Assembly (NCBI GenBank): GCA_017409825.1
Contig: JAFQRZ010000023.1
Span: 58,008 to 122,007, forward strand
DNA: 64,000 nucleotides
Direction: 5' to 3'
Origin: Agathobacter sp.
GTDB lineage: Bacteria; Bacillota; Clostridia; Lachnospirales; Lachnospiraceae
Each line of letters begins with the position of its first letter. The stretch's first letter is position 1. A model generated the notes under the pieces. It was given only the letters and a program-made list of their open reading frames with translations, was not told where the DNA came from and searched no databases. Both the position numbers and the translations under genes were made by a program. Shown piece by piece: positions 15,153 to 23,551 of this stretch.

Positions 15153-17117
15153 ATGAAAATCACATTAAAAGACTGCTCTGTAAAAGAGTACAGCGAAGCA
15201 AAAAGTGTCTATGATATCGCCCTCGATATCAGCGAAGGACTTGCACGTGTGGCATGTGCAGGAGAAGTAAATGGAGAAATCGTAGACTTAAGAACTGTAG
15301 TAGAGGAAGATGCTACATTAAACATCATCACAGCAAATGATCCAGAGGGATTAAAAGTAGTTCGTCATACAGCTTCTCACATTATGGCAGAAGCAGTAAA
15401 ACGTCTTTTCCCAGAAGCAAAGGTAGCTATTGGACCAGCGATTGAAGACGGTTTCTACTATGACTTTGACAGAGAACCATTCTCAAGAGAAGACTTAGAT
15501 GCAATCGAAAAAGAAATGAAGAAAATCATCAAGGAAGGCAACAGAATCACAAGATTCACACTTCCAAGAAATGAAGCTATCGCTCTTATGAAAGAAAAGA
15601 ATGAGCCATACAAGGTAGAGCTCATCGAAGACCTTCCAGAAGATGCAGAAATTTCTTTCTATGATCAGGGTGGTTTCGTTGACCTTTGTGCAGGTCCACA
15701 CCTCATGAACACAAAAGGCGTAAAAGCATACAAACTCATTTCTTCTTCTATGGCTTACTGGAGAGGTGATGCAAACAAAGCGAGACTTCAGAGAATTTAT
15801 GCGACAGCATACAATAACAAAGAAGATTTACAGGCGCATCTTGACCGCTTAGAAGATGCGAAGATGCGTGACCACAACAGACTTGGTCGTGAAATGGGAC
15901 TTTTCACAACCGTAGACGTAGTGGGTCAGGGTCTTCCTTTATTCACACATAAAGGTACAAAGATGATTATGAAACTCCAGAGATGGATTGAAGATTTAGA
16001 GGAACAGGAATGGGGCTATATCCGTACTCGTACACCTCTTATGGCAAAATCTGACCTTTACAAGATTTCGGGACACTGGGATCATTACAAAGATGGTATG
16101 TTTGTCATGGGTGATGAAGAAGTAGATAAAGAGGTATTTGCACTTCGTCCAATGACATGTCCGTTCCAGTATTATGTGTACAAAAACGAACAGCACTCTT
16201 ACAGAGATTTGCCAGTTCGTATGGGCGAAACATCAACATTGTTCCGTGCAGAAGATTCTGGTGAAATGCATGGTTTAACACGTGTACGTCAGTTTACAAT
16301 TTCAGAAGGTCACAACGTAATCCGTCCAGACCAGGCAGAAGAAGAATTAAAGGCATGCTTTGACTTAGCTTATTACATTCTTTCTACACTTGGATTACAG
16401 GATGACGTAACATTCCGTCTTTCTAAATGGGACCCTAACAACAAAGAAAAATACTTAGGTGATGATGCATACTGGAATAGTACACAGGATGCACTTCGTC
16501 AGGTATTAATCGAAAAAGGTGTAACATTCACAGAAGAAGATGGGGAAGCTGCATTCTATGGACCAAAGATTGACATCCAGGCGAAGAATGTATACGGCAA
16601 AGAGGATACAATGATTACAATCCAGCTTGACTGTGCGATTGCAGAAAACTTCGATATGTACTATGTTGACCAGAATGGTGAAAAGGTTCGTCCTTACATT
16701 ATTCATAGAACATCTCTTGGCTGCTACGAAAGAACACTTGCTTGGTTAATCGAAAAGTATGCGGGTAAATTCCCAACATGGCTTTGTCCAGAACAGGTAC
16801 GTGTACTTCCTATTTCTGAAAAATACACAGACTATGCAGAAAAAGTAATGAAAGAGCTCAAGGCAAACGGAGTAGATGCTACAGTCGACAATCGTGCTGA
16901 AAAGATTGGTTACAAGATTCGTGAAGCTCGTATGGACAGACTTCCATATATGCTTGTTGTGGGTGCACAGGAAGAAATCGACGGAACTGTTTCTGTAAGA
17001 AGCCGTTTCGCTGGTGATGAAGGTGTGAAGCCTATTGCAGAATTTGTAGATCAGATTTGTAAGGAAATCCGTACAAAAGAAATTCGCAAGGTGACAGTAG
17101 AAGAACCTGCAAAATAA
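15153..17117 (+). CDS. thrS: Threonyl-tRNA synthetase
   Basis: 654 residues, full length. Domains in order: TGS (about 1-62), editing N2 domain with HTASHIMAEAVKRLFP (zinc and deacylation His residues), class II catalytic core with the metal-site residues MTCPFQ...(about 334) and HR(T/S)-type motif 3 (IIHRTSLGCYERTLAWLIE), and the anticodon-binding domain (WLCPEQVRVLPIS, about 548 onward). It attaches threonine to tRNA-Thr and edits Ser-tRNA-Thr. RBS GAAAGGAAG. Controlled by the T-box upstream; ended by a strong terminator. Confidence 0.98.
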   Translation: MKITLKDCSVKEYSEAKSVYDIALDISEGLARVACAGEVNGEIVDLRTVVEEDATLNIITANDPEGLKVVRHTASHIMAEAVKRLFPEAKVAIGPAIEDGFYYDFDREPFSREDLDAIEKEMKKIIKEGNRITRFTLPRNEAIALMKEKNEPYKVELIEDLPEDAEISFYDQGGFVDLCAGPHLMNTKGVKAYKLISSSMAYWRGDANKARLQRIYATAYNNKEDLQAHLDRLEDAKMRDHNRLGREMGLFTTVDVVGQGLPLFTHKGTKMIMKLQRWIEDLEEQEWGYIRTRTPLMAKSDLYKISGHWDHYKDGMFVMGDEEVDKEVFALRPMTCPFQYYVYKNEQHSYRDLPVRMGETSTLFRAEDSGEMHGLTRVRQFTISEGHNVIRPDQAEEELKACFDLAYYILSTLGLQDDVTFRLSKWDPNNKEKYLGDDAYWNSTQDALRQVLIEKGVTFTEEDGEAAFYGPKIDIQAKNVYGKEDTMITIQLDCAIAENFDMYYVDQNGEKVRPYIIHRTSLGCYERTLAWLIEKYAGKFPTWLCPEQVRVLPISEKYTDYAEKVMKELKANGVDATVDNRAEKIGYKIREARMDRLPYMLVVGAQEEIDGTVSVRSRFAGDEGVKPIAEFVDQICKEIRTKEIRKVTVEEPAK

Positions 17118-17125
17118 AGATTTTT

Positions 17126-17156
17126 CAAGAACTCTACCCATGGTAGAGTTCTTTTT
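17126..17156 (+). terminator. Terminator of the thrS operon
   Basis: AAGAACTCTACC / GGTAGAGTTCTT separated by CATG, followed by TTTTTC. Confidence 0.88.
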
Positions 17157-17218
17157 CTGTGGAAATATGGTACGATATGGACTAGAAAAGTATATTTCCA
17201 GTAGAAAGGATGACGGAA

Positions 17219-18010
17219 ATGAATAATACAAAGACAGGAAAGTTTATATCTGCTTGCAGAAAAGGATTGGGGCTTACCCAGTGCCAATTAGCAGAGAAAC
17301 TAAATGTAACGGACAAGGCTGTTTCCAAATGGGAAAACGGGAAGTGTGCACCAGATATAGCCACATTGATTCCACTTGCGGAGACATTGGATGTATCAGT
17401 GGTTGAAATCCTAAATGGAAAACGGATGGAACAGGTAGAATTGCAGATGGAAGCGGATGTTGCCATCGTAGATACAATGAAGAAATCGAAAAAGAGAATA
17501 ATAATAAGCGTAATCTGCGCAGTTGCAGTGGTATTGTTTTTGTTTTCTCTGGTTCCTGCCTATCATTATTTTTCTACGGTTTCAGGTGATATGGATTCTC
17601 TTATAGAAGATGCCTATGCCTCAGCAGGAAGCAATTTTCAGAATCCTGAGGAAAACCATGTGTTGAAAATGGTGGAAAAAGGAGATTATATTGCGCTTTT
17701 GCTGGAAAGTCCGGGAAATATATCGTGTGCGATTTATCGCAGGGATGAGATGTTTCGCGATAGGTATTGGATTAGTGTAGGACCAACCAATCGACCAAAA
17801 GGGGAATTGATAATGTCTGCATTTGGAGAAGATGGCTTGGCGGTTAATGTGTTCTATGGTGCAGATATTCCAAGTCAATATACAAAATACACCTTTGGAT
17901 ATCGGAATTACCAGTATATTTGTCCGATAGAAGATGGGATTGTTTTAGATATTTTCATTGAGGCAAGTGGTGATTTTACACATGCTTATGATATTGAGAT
18001 GCTAGAGTAA
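17219..18010 (+). CDS. XRE-family protein with transmembrane helix and external domain
   Basis: 263 residues from ATG 17219; an ATG three codons upstream abuts the GAAAGGA ribosome site and is less likely. XRE helix-turn-helix at about 6-65 (FISACRKGLGLTQCQLAEKL, DKAVSKWENGKCAPD), basic linker KKSKKR, one transmembrane helix (about 95-117), then an extracytoplasmic domain of about 145 residues rich in aromatic and acidic residues. This is a one-protein design that could pass an external signal straight to DNA. Single gene with its own bidirectional terminator. Confidence 0.75.
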   Translation: MNNTKTGKFISACRKGLGLTQCQLAEKLNVTDKAVSKWENGKCAPDIATLIPLAETLDVSVVEILNGKRMEQVELQMEADVAIVDTMKKSKKRIIISVICAVAVVLFLFSLVPAYHYFSTVSGDMDSLIEDAYASAGSNFQNPEENHVLKMVEKGDYIALLLESPGNISCAIYRRDEMFRDRYWISVGPTNRPKGELIMSAFGEDGLAVNVFYGADIPSQYTKYTFGYRNYQYICPIEDGIVLDIFIEASGDFTHAYDIEMLE

Positions 18011-18015
18011 TGAAA

Positions 18016-18055
18016 AAAGACGCTATGGAAAGTTTATTCCAATAGCGTCTTTTTA
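18016..18055. terminator. Bidirectional terminator
   Basis: AAAAGACGCTATGGAA / TTCCAATAGCGTCTTTT with runs of A before and T after, between two convergent genes. Confidence 0.85.
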
Positions 18056-18068
18056 TGTTTTGTGAAAT

Positions 18069-19727
18069 CTAGTCAAATGCAAATCCAAAGTAGCTAGGTG
18101 TAACAGCATCCTCTTTCAATGCATGATACATTGCAAAAGACTCATCCTTGCCTGGGATAAAGAAGGTTCCGTCCTTGCATCCCAGAGCATGTACGATGCC
18201 TGGAGCAAGAGCGCTATCTCCGAGAAGTTCGATGCCATAGAGATTTTCGTTTTCTATACTGGCAGCGAGTAAAAAATGTTCACCCGTATAAAACTTCGCC
18301 TGAGTGGCAAGAAAATCCAGATTCTCCTTTTCCTGAATGACTGCATGAACTGGTAAAAATTCTCTGCGTAGTGCAGCATATTCGTCCTTGTCGATTTCTC
18401 GAATTACAATCCCAATATCTTCGGCAGAACATTCGATTCTAGAACGTTTTGTGCAAAGGTCATATTCACAGCCTTCATATAAATGAACGAGAGTGTCGTT
18501 GCCAGGAACTAATATGACACCTGAATAGCCCAGTGATTTCAAATGCTCATGTGTATTGGCTAACAACACATGACAGGCTCCATTGCCACGGAATTTTTTC
18601 GCGGTAGCGACTGCGTAGATGTAAGCCATGCGTTGGTTGTCAACAGTTACATCAAACCAGTATAAAGCGGCTGCTAACGCTCCATCTACCATAGCCACAC
18701 GACAACGCGTAGTGTCAAAAGCAGTAGAGTAGAAACTGTCCAAAAAGCTATCGTTATCCCCAAAGGCTTCTTTCCACAATGTACGAAGTTCAGGATGTAG
18801 TTCTTCGCTAGGTTCTTCAAATGCATAATTTAAACGCAGTGGATAAGCTTTGTATTTCTTCACCAGATGATGTGGAAAATAACTCATCTTTGCCTTACGA
18901 AGCCCTGGGATTCCCATGTCTTCTTCTCGGTCTAGATATTTGATATGAGGGTATTTACTGCGGATGTAGTTTGCAAATTCGCTATTGATAGTTGTATAAG
19001 CTCCGTCAATATCACCACGAGCTTTTTCGAAATGGACATCATAAGTATCTGGTGACATGGGACTAGCCATAGTAAAGCCAAGTATTTCACCATGTTCTTC
19101 TAGCACAAGCCCCTCCATATCTAAGTCCTGATAATACGTAAAAACTTTTTCCAAGGCGGCTTGTTCATTATGGTAGTCGCCATCTGGATTATTTTCCAAT
19201 TTCAGCTTGTACCATTCGTCTACAAAAGCACGCACCTTATCCATGTTTTCTGGCGTGATAGGTTTTACTACATAATCGGGATGTGCTTTCCTAAAATGTT
19301 TTAAATGATTACGTTTGCGGTGTAATTTGCGACCTTTTAAATCAGCCAAATCGTTGATATCATACACATAATCATAACTGCTTCGGTCTGCGTGAAAATA
19401 AAATTGTTGTGGATATAAGGTTTCTAATATTTGTTTTGCTTCTTCGTTTAATCCTGAGAGGCACGGACAAATACCGCGCTCTTTGGCATCGGCAAGGATA
19501 GCATCCAGAATCGCTTTTTTATCACCAGAACCAATTGGAAATGGGTAAAAGCATCGTTCATCATAGAGGGAATACAATGCAATGTGATTGTGAGTTTCTG
19601 AGATGCTCTGTTGTCCCCACATAAACAGGTTGCTGAAAGAATATTCACAGCCTCTCGGTGTACTTTGATATAGGTATTTATTATATGTTTCTTTGTCTTT
19701 TAATTCTATTTTTTGAAAATCTATCAT
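18069..19727 (-). CDS. DUF2156 / GNAT acetyltransferase fusion
   Basis: 552 residues. The first half (about 1-290) is DUF2156, an acyltransferase-fold domain related to the lysyl-phosphatidylglycerol synthase C-terminal domain (GCEYSFSNLFMWG, LHRKRNHLKHF, YLDREEDMGIPGLRKAKMSYFP are visible hallmarks). The second half (about 305-430) is a GNAT N-acetyltransferase with the acetyl-CoA loop region AVATAKKFRGNGACHVLLAN. A last part of about 110 residues is of unclear type. Start ATG 19727 with AAAGGAA upstream. The substrate is unknown; modification of an aminoacyl or small-molecule target is possible. Confidence 0.85.
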   Translation of the reverse strand: MIDFQKIELKDKETYNKYLYQSTPRGCEYSFSNLFMWGQQSISETHNHIALYSLYDERCFYPFPIGSGDKKAILDAILADAKERGICPCLSGLNEEAKQILETLYPQQFYFHADRSSYDYVYDINDLADLKGRKLHRKRNHLKHFRKAHPDYVVKPITPENMDKVRAFVDEWYKLKLENNPDGDYHNEQAALEKVFTYYQDLDMEGLVLEEHGEILGFTMASPMSPDTYDVHFEKARGDIDGAYTTINSEFANYIRSKYPHIKYLDREEDMGIPGLRKAKMSYFPHHLVKKYKAYPLRLNYAFEEPSEELHPELRTLWKEAFGDNDSFLDSFYSTAFDTTRCRVAMVDGALAAALYWFDVTVDNQRMAYIYAVATAKKFRGNGACHVLLANTHEHLKSLGYSGVILVPGNDTLVHLYEGCEYDLCTKRSRIECSAEDIGIVIREIDKDEYAALRREFLPVHAVIQEKENLDFLATQAKFYTGEHFLLAASIENENLYGIELLGDSALAPGIVHALGCKDGTFFIPGKDESFAMYHALKEDAVTPSYFGFAFD

Positions 19728-19790
19728 TACTCAAAATTCCTTTCAAATAACAATAATGCATTTTATAAAATATTTTGTCAACATTATCTA

Positions 19791-19819
19791 GTATAAAAAA
19801 ATAAAAGAAAATCATACTA
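19791..19819 (+). promoter_or_regulatory. Candidate SigG/SigE-type sporulation promoter of the DUF1540 gene
   Basis: GTATA at 19791-19795, a 17-base A-rich spacer and CATACTA at 19813-19819. This fits the forespore SigG consensus known from Bacillus (GHATR, 18, CATWHTA) with one base less spacing. No SigA-type pair is seen. Inference from consensus. Confidence 0.4.
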
Positions 19820-19848
19820 AGATAGAAATTATTTTTAGGAGGTATGAT

Positions 19849-20166
19849 ATGACAGATTTAATTTGTACAGTAGTAAACTGTTCCTACAACGAGAATAAAT
19901 TGTGTAAGCGTGAAAATATCACAGTTGGCGGACGCGAAGCGAATAAACCATCCGAAACAGTATGTGAAAGCTTTTACCCAAGAGGAACAAACACAATGAC
20001 AAACTTAGATGCAAAAGGCCCTAAGAAAGAAACAAATATTGCATGTAATGCAGTGACCTGTGTATACAATGAAAACAAAAAATGTACAGCAGATGCGATT
20101 CAAATTGCTGGTGTCAAGGCGGTAACTTCGGGTGAAACCGAATGTGGAACCTTCCAATGCAAGTAA
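19849..20166 (+). CDS. Protein with two DUF1540 domains
   Basis: 105 residues made of two DUF1540 repeats: LICTVVNCSYNENKLCKREN (about 3-40) and NIACNAVTCVYNENKKCTAD (about 62-100), each with four Cys and the GE-x-x-C-x-x-F ending. The Cys pattern suggests metal or disulfide binding. DUF1540 proteins are common in spore formers; a role is not established. RBS TAGGAGG. Single gene between a possible SigG-type promoter and a terminator. Confidence 0.9.
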   Translation: MTDLICTVVNCSYNENKLCKRENITVGGREANKPSETVCESFYPRGTNTMTNLDAKGPKKETNIACNAVTCVYNENKKCTADAIQIAGVKAVTSGETECGTFQCK

Positions 20167-20177
20167 TATTAGGCATA

Positions 20178-20206
20178 AAAAAGAGTTCGAAAAGGAACTC
20201 TTTTTA
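20178..20206 (+). terminator. Terminator after the DUF1540 gene
   Basis: AAAAAGAGTTC / GAACTCTTTTT with a six-base loop. Confidence 0.85.
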
Positions 20207-20212
20207 CATAAG

Positions 20213-20270
20213 TTGACATTATTCGACATACGGCATAAAATAGAGGAAATGTGTGTCGAATAGTGTCGAC
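20213..20270 (+). promoter_or_regulatory. lgt promoter with three candidate Spo0A boxes
   Basis: TTGACA at 20213-20218, 17-base spacer, TAAAAT at 20236-20241. The 0A-box core TGTCGAA occurs inverted inside the spacer (TTCGACA, 20222-20228) and directly at 20254-20260, with a near copy TGTCGAC at 20264-20270 exactly ten bases later. Ten-base tandem spacing is the known arrangement for Spo0A dimers. The positions over and just after the promoter suggest repression by Spo0A~P. Confidence 0.6.
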
Positions 20271-20348
20271 TACTTTGAGGCTAGAAAGGTTGATTTTTGG
20301 AACTTCGTATCGTAAAATGTAGAAGAACCAAAGGAGAGGAGACAGGAT

Positions 20349-21215
20349 TTGGATTATAATATTAATTTCCCAAACTTACATATTTTTCTCGAGAATGTAG
20401 GTAAGACGATTATGATAGGTGATTTCGCGATAGCCTATTATGGTATTGTAATCGCATGTGGCATGATCGGAGGTGTGCTGATAGCATCCACCATCGCGAA
20501 ACGTTCAGGCCAGGATCCTGAAGATTACTTTGACATGGCATTGTACGCAATTATCTTTGCTGTGCTTGGTGCCAGAATGTATTTTGTAATCTTTAACTGG
20601 GATTATTACGCAACGGATTTGACCCGTATCTTTAATATCCGAGAAGGTGGATTAGGAATTTACGGTGGAATTATCGCAGCAATTATTACGGTGTATATCT
20701 TAACCAGAAGAAAGAAATTAGATTTCGGTTTGGTTGCAGATACAGCGGCGCCAGCTCTTGTTTTTGGTCAGAGTTTAGGCAGATGGGGCAATTTCTTCAA
20801 TCGAGAAGCGTTTGGCGGTTATACGGACAATTTATTTGCTATGCAGCTTCCGGTTTCTGCAGTAAGAAGAAATGAAATCACAGCGGAGCTGTGGGAGCAT
20901 GCAGAAGTCATTGATGGAATTACCTATATCCAGGTACATCCAACGTTCCTTTATGAATCCTTATGGAATTTTGCGCTGATGATTAGCTTGCTAATCTACT
21001 GGAAACATCGCAAGTTTAATGGAGAAGTGTTTCTACTATATTTATTAGGATATGGAATCGGACGCTTTTGGATTGAATCACTTAGAACCGACCAGCTTAT
21101 ATTACCTATTGTAGAAGTACCAGTTTCTATGGTGGTGGCAGCGCTGATGGTGGTTGGTTCGGCTATCTGGATTGCATTAGGAAGAAAAAAATCACGATTG
21201 GCAGAGGATAAATAG
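20349..21215 (+). CDS. lgt: Prolipoprotein diacylglyceryl transferase
   Basis: 288 residues from a TTG start with AGGAGAGGAG upstream. Seven membrane helices, the Lgt signature GRWGNFFNREAFGG (about 146-159), the conserved ARMYFVIFNWDYY region and HPTFLYES (about 198). It transfers diacylglycerol from phosphatidylglycerol to the lipobox Cys of prolipoproteins in the membrane. The gene is joined to a Spo0E-like phosphatase gene with no gap and sits behind candidate Spo0A boxes. Confidence 0.95.
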   Translation: MDYNINFPNLHIFLENVGKTIMIGDFAIAYYGIVIACGMIGGVLIASTIAKRSGQDPEDYFDMALYAIIFAVLGARMYFVIFNWDYYATDLTRIFNIREGGLGIYGGIIAAIITVYILTRRKKLDFGLVADTAAPALVFGQSLGRWGNFFNREAFGGYTDNLFAMQLPVSAVRRNEITAELWEHAEVIDGITYIQVHPTFLYESLWNFALMISLLIYWKHRKFNGEVFLLYLLGYGIGRFWIESLRTDQLILPIVEVPVSMVVAALMVVGSAIWIALGRKKSRLAEDK

Positions 21216-21377
21216 ATGGGCTCAATAAATGAGATGAAAAAACAAATCGAAGAAACAAGAGAAGAATTAAATCAGCTTGTTTTGACAGAAAAGTACGAAG
21301 ACTATTATGCTGTTAGCCAGAAAATGGATGCTTTGATTGAAGCATATATCGAAGCACAAGATGTAGCGGTAGCATAA
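21216..21377 (+). CDS. Spo0E-like aspartyl-phosphate phosphatase
   Basis: 53 residues; ATG follows the lgt stop directly and AGAGG inside lgt serves as ribosome site. Sequence hallmarks: a first amphipathic helix ending REELNQLVL, a short turn, and a second helix with the family motif S-Q-x-x-D (SQKMDALIEAY). Spo0E-type proteins dephosphorylate Spo0A~P and so delay sporulation. With the 0A boxes upstream of lgt this would make a feedback loop. Followed by a strong terminator. Confidence 0.85.
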   Translation: MGSINEMKKQIEETREELNQLVLTEKYEDYYAVSQKMDALIEAYIEAQDVAVA

Positions 21378-21405
21378 AAAATGAAAATTGAATAAGTGAA
21401 AAACG

Positions 21406-21436
21406 AGACGTACAGGTAAAACTGTACGTCTTTTTT
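21406..21436 (+). terminator. Terminator of the lgt operon
   Basis: AGACGTACAG / CTGTACGTCT with a six-base loop and TTTTTT. Confidence 0.9.
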
Positions 21437-21472
21437 GTTGTAAAAAAATATTTGCAAATAAGTGAAAAAAGC

Positions 21473-21501
21473 TTGATTTTACTGGGTTTTTGCGTTATTA
21501 T
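21473..21501 (+). promoter_or_regulatory. SigA-type promoter of the division cluster
   Basis: TTGATT (21473-21478), 17-base spacer, TATTAT (21496-21501). The same hexamers and spacing occur before ftsZ. Confidence 0.65.
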
Positions 21502-21508
21502 GGAAGAA

Positions 21509-21556
21509 AAGTGGAGGAAAGTGGTGCTAAAGACCATAAAAGTGGTGTAAAGTGGT
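21509..21556 (+). promoter_or_regulatory. MraZ-binding repeats (MraZ boxes)
   Basis: Four copies of AAGTGG or AGTGG whose GTGG cores begin at 21511, 21521, 21542 and 21552, so they fall on a ten-base period with one degenerate position at 21531. They lie just after the -10, over the transcription start. MraZ is known to bind G-rich direct repeats with helical spacing in front of its own operon and to repress it. Confidence 0.8.
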
Positions 21557-21647
21557 GGATAAGTTGATAACAATGTTGATAAGTTAGAATGTCACCAAAA
21601 TTCCAGTACAGGAAATCCACAAAAAGCAAGAAAGGAGAGAGCAAGCC

Positions 21648-22079
21648 ATGTTCATGGGAGAATACAACCATACAATTGATGCTAAGGGCCGATTAATCGT
21701 TCCTTCCAAATTCCGTGAACAGTTAGGGAATGAATTTGTAATTACCAAAGGCTTGGATGGTTGCCTTTTCGTATATTCCAACGAAGAATGGCAGAATATC
21801 GAAAACTCTTTCCGTGACAAACCACTTACTTCCAAGGATGCGAGAAAGTTCATGCGTTTCTTCTTTGCAGGAGCAGCTACCTGTGAAGTGGACAAGCAGG
21901 GACGTATCCTTATCCCAAATAACTTAAGAGAATATGCTGGTATCGAAAAAGATGTCGTATCGGTTGGCGTTTTAAGCCGTGTAGAAATCTGGAGCAAAGA
22001 AAAATGGACAGACAATGGCGATTATGATGATATGGATGAAATCGCAGAACACATGGCAGAACTTGGATTTGGAATCTAA
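21648..22079 (+). CDS. mraZ: Transcriptional regulator MraZ
   Basis: 143 residues with two SpoVT/AbrB-like halves, each with a DxKGR-type loop: [14 protein letters not shown] (about 12-25) and [14 protein letters not shown] (about 83-96). It forms a ring that binds the repeats upstream and represses the division and cell-wall operon. First gene of the cluster, RBS AAAGGAGAG. Confidence 0.96.
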   Translation: MFMGEYNHTIDAKGRLIVPSKFREQLGNEFVITKGLDGCLFVYSNEEWQNIENSFRDKPLTSKDARKFMRFFFAGAATCEVDKQGRILIPNNLREYAGIEKDVVSVGVLSRVEIWSKEKWTDNGDYDDMDEIAEHMAELGFGI

Positions 22080-22096
22080 TTGGAATAGGAGCAGAT

Positions 22097-23035
22097 ATGG
22101 AGTTTAATCATTATTCCGTTTTATTGGAAGAGACAATTGAAAATTTAAATGTTCGTCCAGGCGGGATTTATGTAGACGGAACTCTTGGCGGTGGTGGACA
22201 TGCCTATCAGGTGTGCAAACGTTTGCAGGGGCAGGGAAGATTCATTGGAATCGACCAGGATGCAGATGCGATTGCTGCAGCAAGTGAGCGTTTGGCAGAG
22301 TATGGCGATTTGGTTACTATCGTACGAAGCAACTATTGCAATATGAAACAGGTTCTAAATGAGCTGGGTATTGAAAAGGTAGATGGAATTGTCTTAGATT
22401 TAGGCGTTTCTTCCTTCCAGTTAGATACACCAGAGCGAGGATTTACATATCGAAGCGAGGATGCACCGCTGGATATGCGAATGGATGATCGTCAGACATT
22501 AACAGCAAAAGACATTGTAAATGAATACAGTGAAATGGAACTCTTCCGTATTATTAGAGATTACGGAGAAGATAAATTTGCAAAGAATATTGCGAAGCAC
22601 ATTGTAAGCGCAAGAGAGAAGGAGCCGATTCTTACAACTGGGCAGTTAAATCGAATTATTGACGCAGCGATCCCAATGAAGATGAAGGTAACAGGTGGAC
22701 ATCCTTCCAAGCGTACCTATCAGGCGATTCGAATTGAGTTGAACCGAGAATTGGATGTGCTAAGAGATACATTAGATGAAATGATAGACCTCTTAAATGA
22801 AGATGGAAGAATTTGCATCATCACCTTCCATTCTTTAGAGGACCGCATTGTTAAGACGATTTTTAAGAAAAATGAAAATCCATGTACATGTCCTTCAAAC
22901 TTTCCAGTTTGTGTATGTGGAAATGTTTCCAAAGGGCATGTTGCAACGAGAAAACCGATACTTCCTACTCAGGAGGAGTTAGAAGTAAACAGCAGATCAA
23001 AAAGCGCAAAGCTGAGAGTTTTCGAAAGAAATTAA
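22097..23035 (+). CDS. rsmH: 16S rRNA m4C1402 methyltransferase RsmH (MraW)
   Basis: 312 residues. Motifs: [13 protein letters not shown] at the N-terminus, SAM-binding [10 protein letters not shown] (about 28-37), [16 protein letters not shown], and [10 protein letters not shown] in the last third. It N4-methylates C1402 of 16S rRNA with S-adenosylmethionine. Starts 17 bases after mraZ. Confidence 0.97.
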   Translation: MEFNHYSVLLEETIENLNVRPGGIYVDGTLGGGGHAYQVCKRLQGQGRFIGIDQDADAIAAASERLAEYGDLVTIVRSNYCNMKQVLNELGIEKVDGIVLDLGVSSFQLDTPERGFTYRSEDAPLDMRMDDRQTLTAKDIVNEYSEMELFRIIRDYGEDKFAKNIAKHIVSAREKEPILTTGQLNRIIDAAIPMKMKVTGGHPSKRTYQAIRIELNRELDVLRDTLDEMIDLLNEDGRICIITFHSLEDRIVKTIFKKNENPCTCPSNFPVCVCGNVSKGHVATRKPILPTQEELEVNSRSKSAKLRVFERN

Positions 23036-23060
23036 GTAGTAATTAGGAGCTAAAGTAGTA

Positions 23061-23531
23061 ATGAAAAAAACTTATTATGTAAACGGAAGTACAGTAAGAC
23101 AATTAGAAGCTCAGCCTGTCAGAAGAGAACGAATTGACAGAACCAAGATTCAGGAAGAACAGAAGAAAAAACGCAGAAGAAACGCGGCGAGAAGAAATAG
23201 AGAACGTGCATTACATATGAGCAGAGGCTATGTAGCCTTTTTGTCACTTTGTGTAGCTGTTGTTGCATTTGCAGCGGTTGTGATGGTGCAAATGCAGTCA
23301 CAGGTGACTCAGCGTATGGAACATATTGCAGCATTGGAAAGTCAGATTACAGACCTTAAGGCTGACAACGATGCACGTTACAAAGAAATCATAACATCCG
23401 TTGATTTGGATTATATTAAAGATGTAGCAATGAATCAGTTAGGAATGCAGTACGCAACTGAGGACCAGATTATTTATTATTCGGTAGAGAATGATAATTT
23501 TATGGACCAGTATAGTGATATTCCAGAGTAA
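23061..23531 (+). CDS. ftsL: Cell-division protein FtsL-like
   Basis: 156 residues: a very basic cytoplasmic N-terminus (about 1-52, KKKRRRNAARRNRER), one transmembrane helix (about 56-78), then a coiled coil (about 85-120) and a short tail with the IAMNQLGM-type sequence seen in FtsL (here VAMNQLGMQYAT). Its place between rsmH and a transpeptidase gene fits FtsL. It links FtsQ/DivIB and FtsB/DivIC to the septal synthase. Confidence 0.85.
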   Translation: MKKTYYVNGSTVRQLEAQPVRRERIDRTKIQEEQKKKRRRNAARRNRERALHMSRGYVAFLSLCVAVVAFAAVVMVQMQSQVTQRMEHIAALESQITDLKADNDARYKEIITSVDLDYIKDVAMNQLGMQYATEDQIIYYSVENDNFMDQYSDIPE

Positions 23532-23551
23532 ATAGCTAGGAGTAATATACA

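Noticed and set aside
16746-17231. 161-residue antisense frame over the end of thrS
   Set aside because: Shadow frame of a conserved gene with no promoter or RBS.
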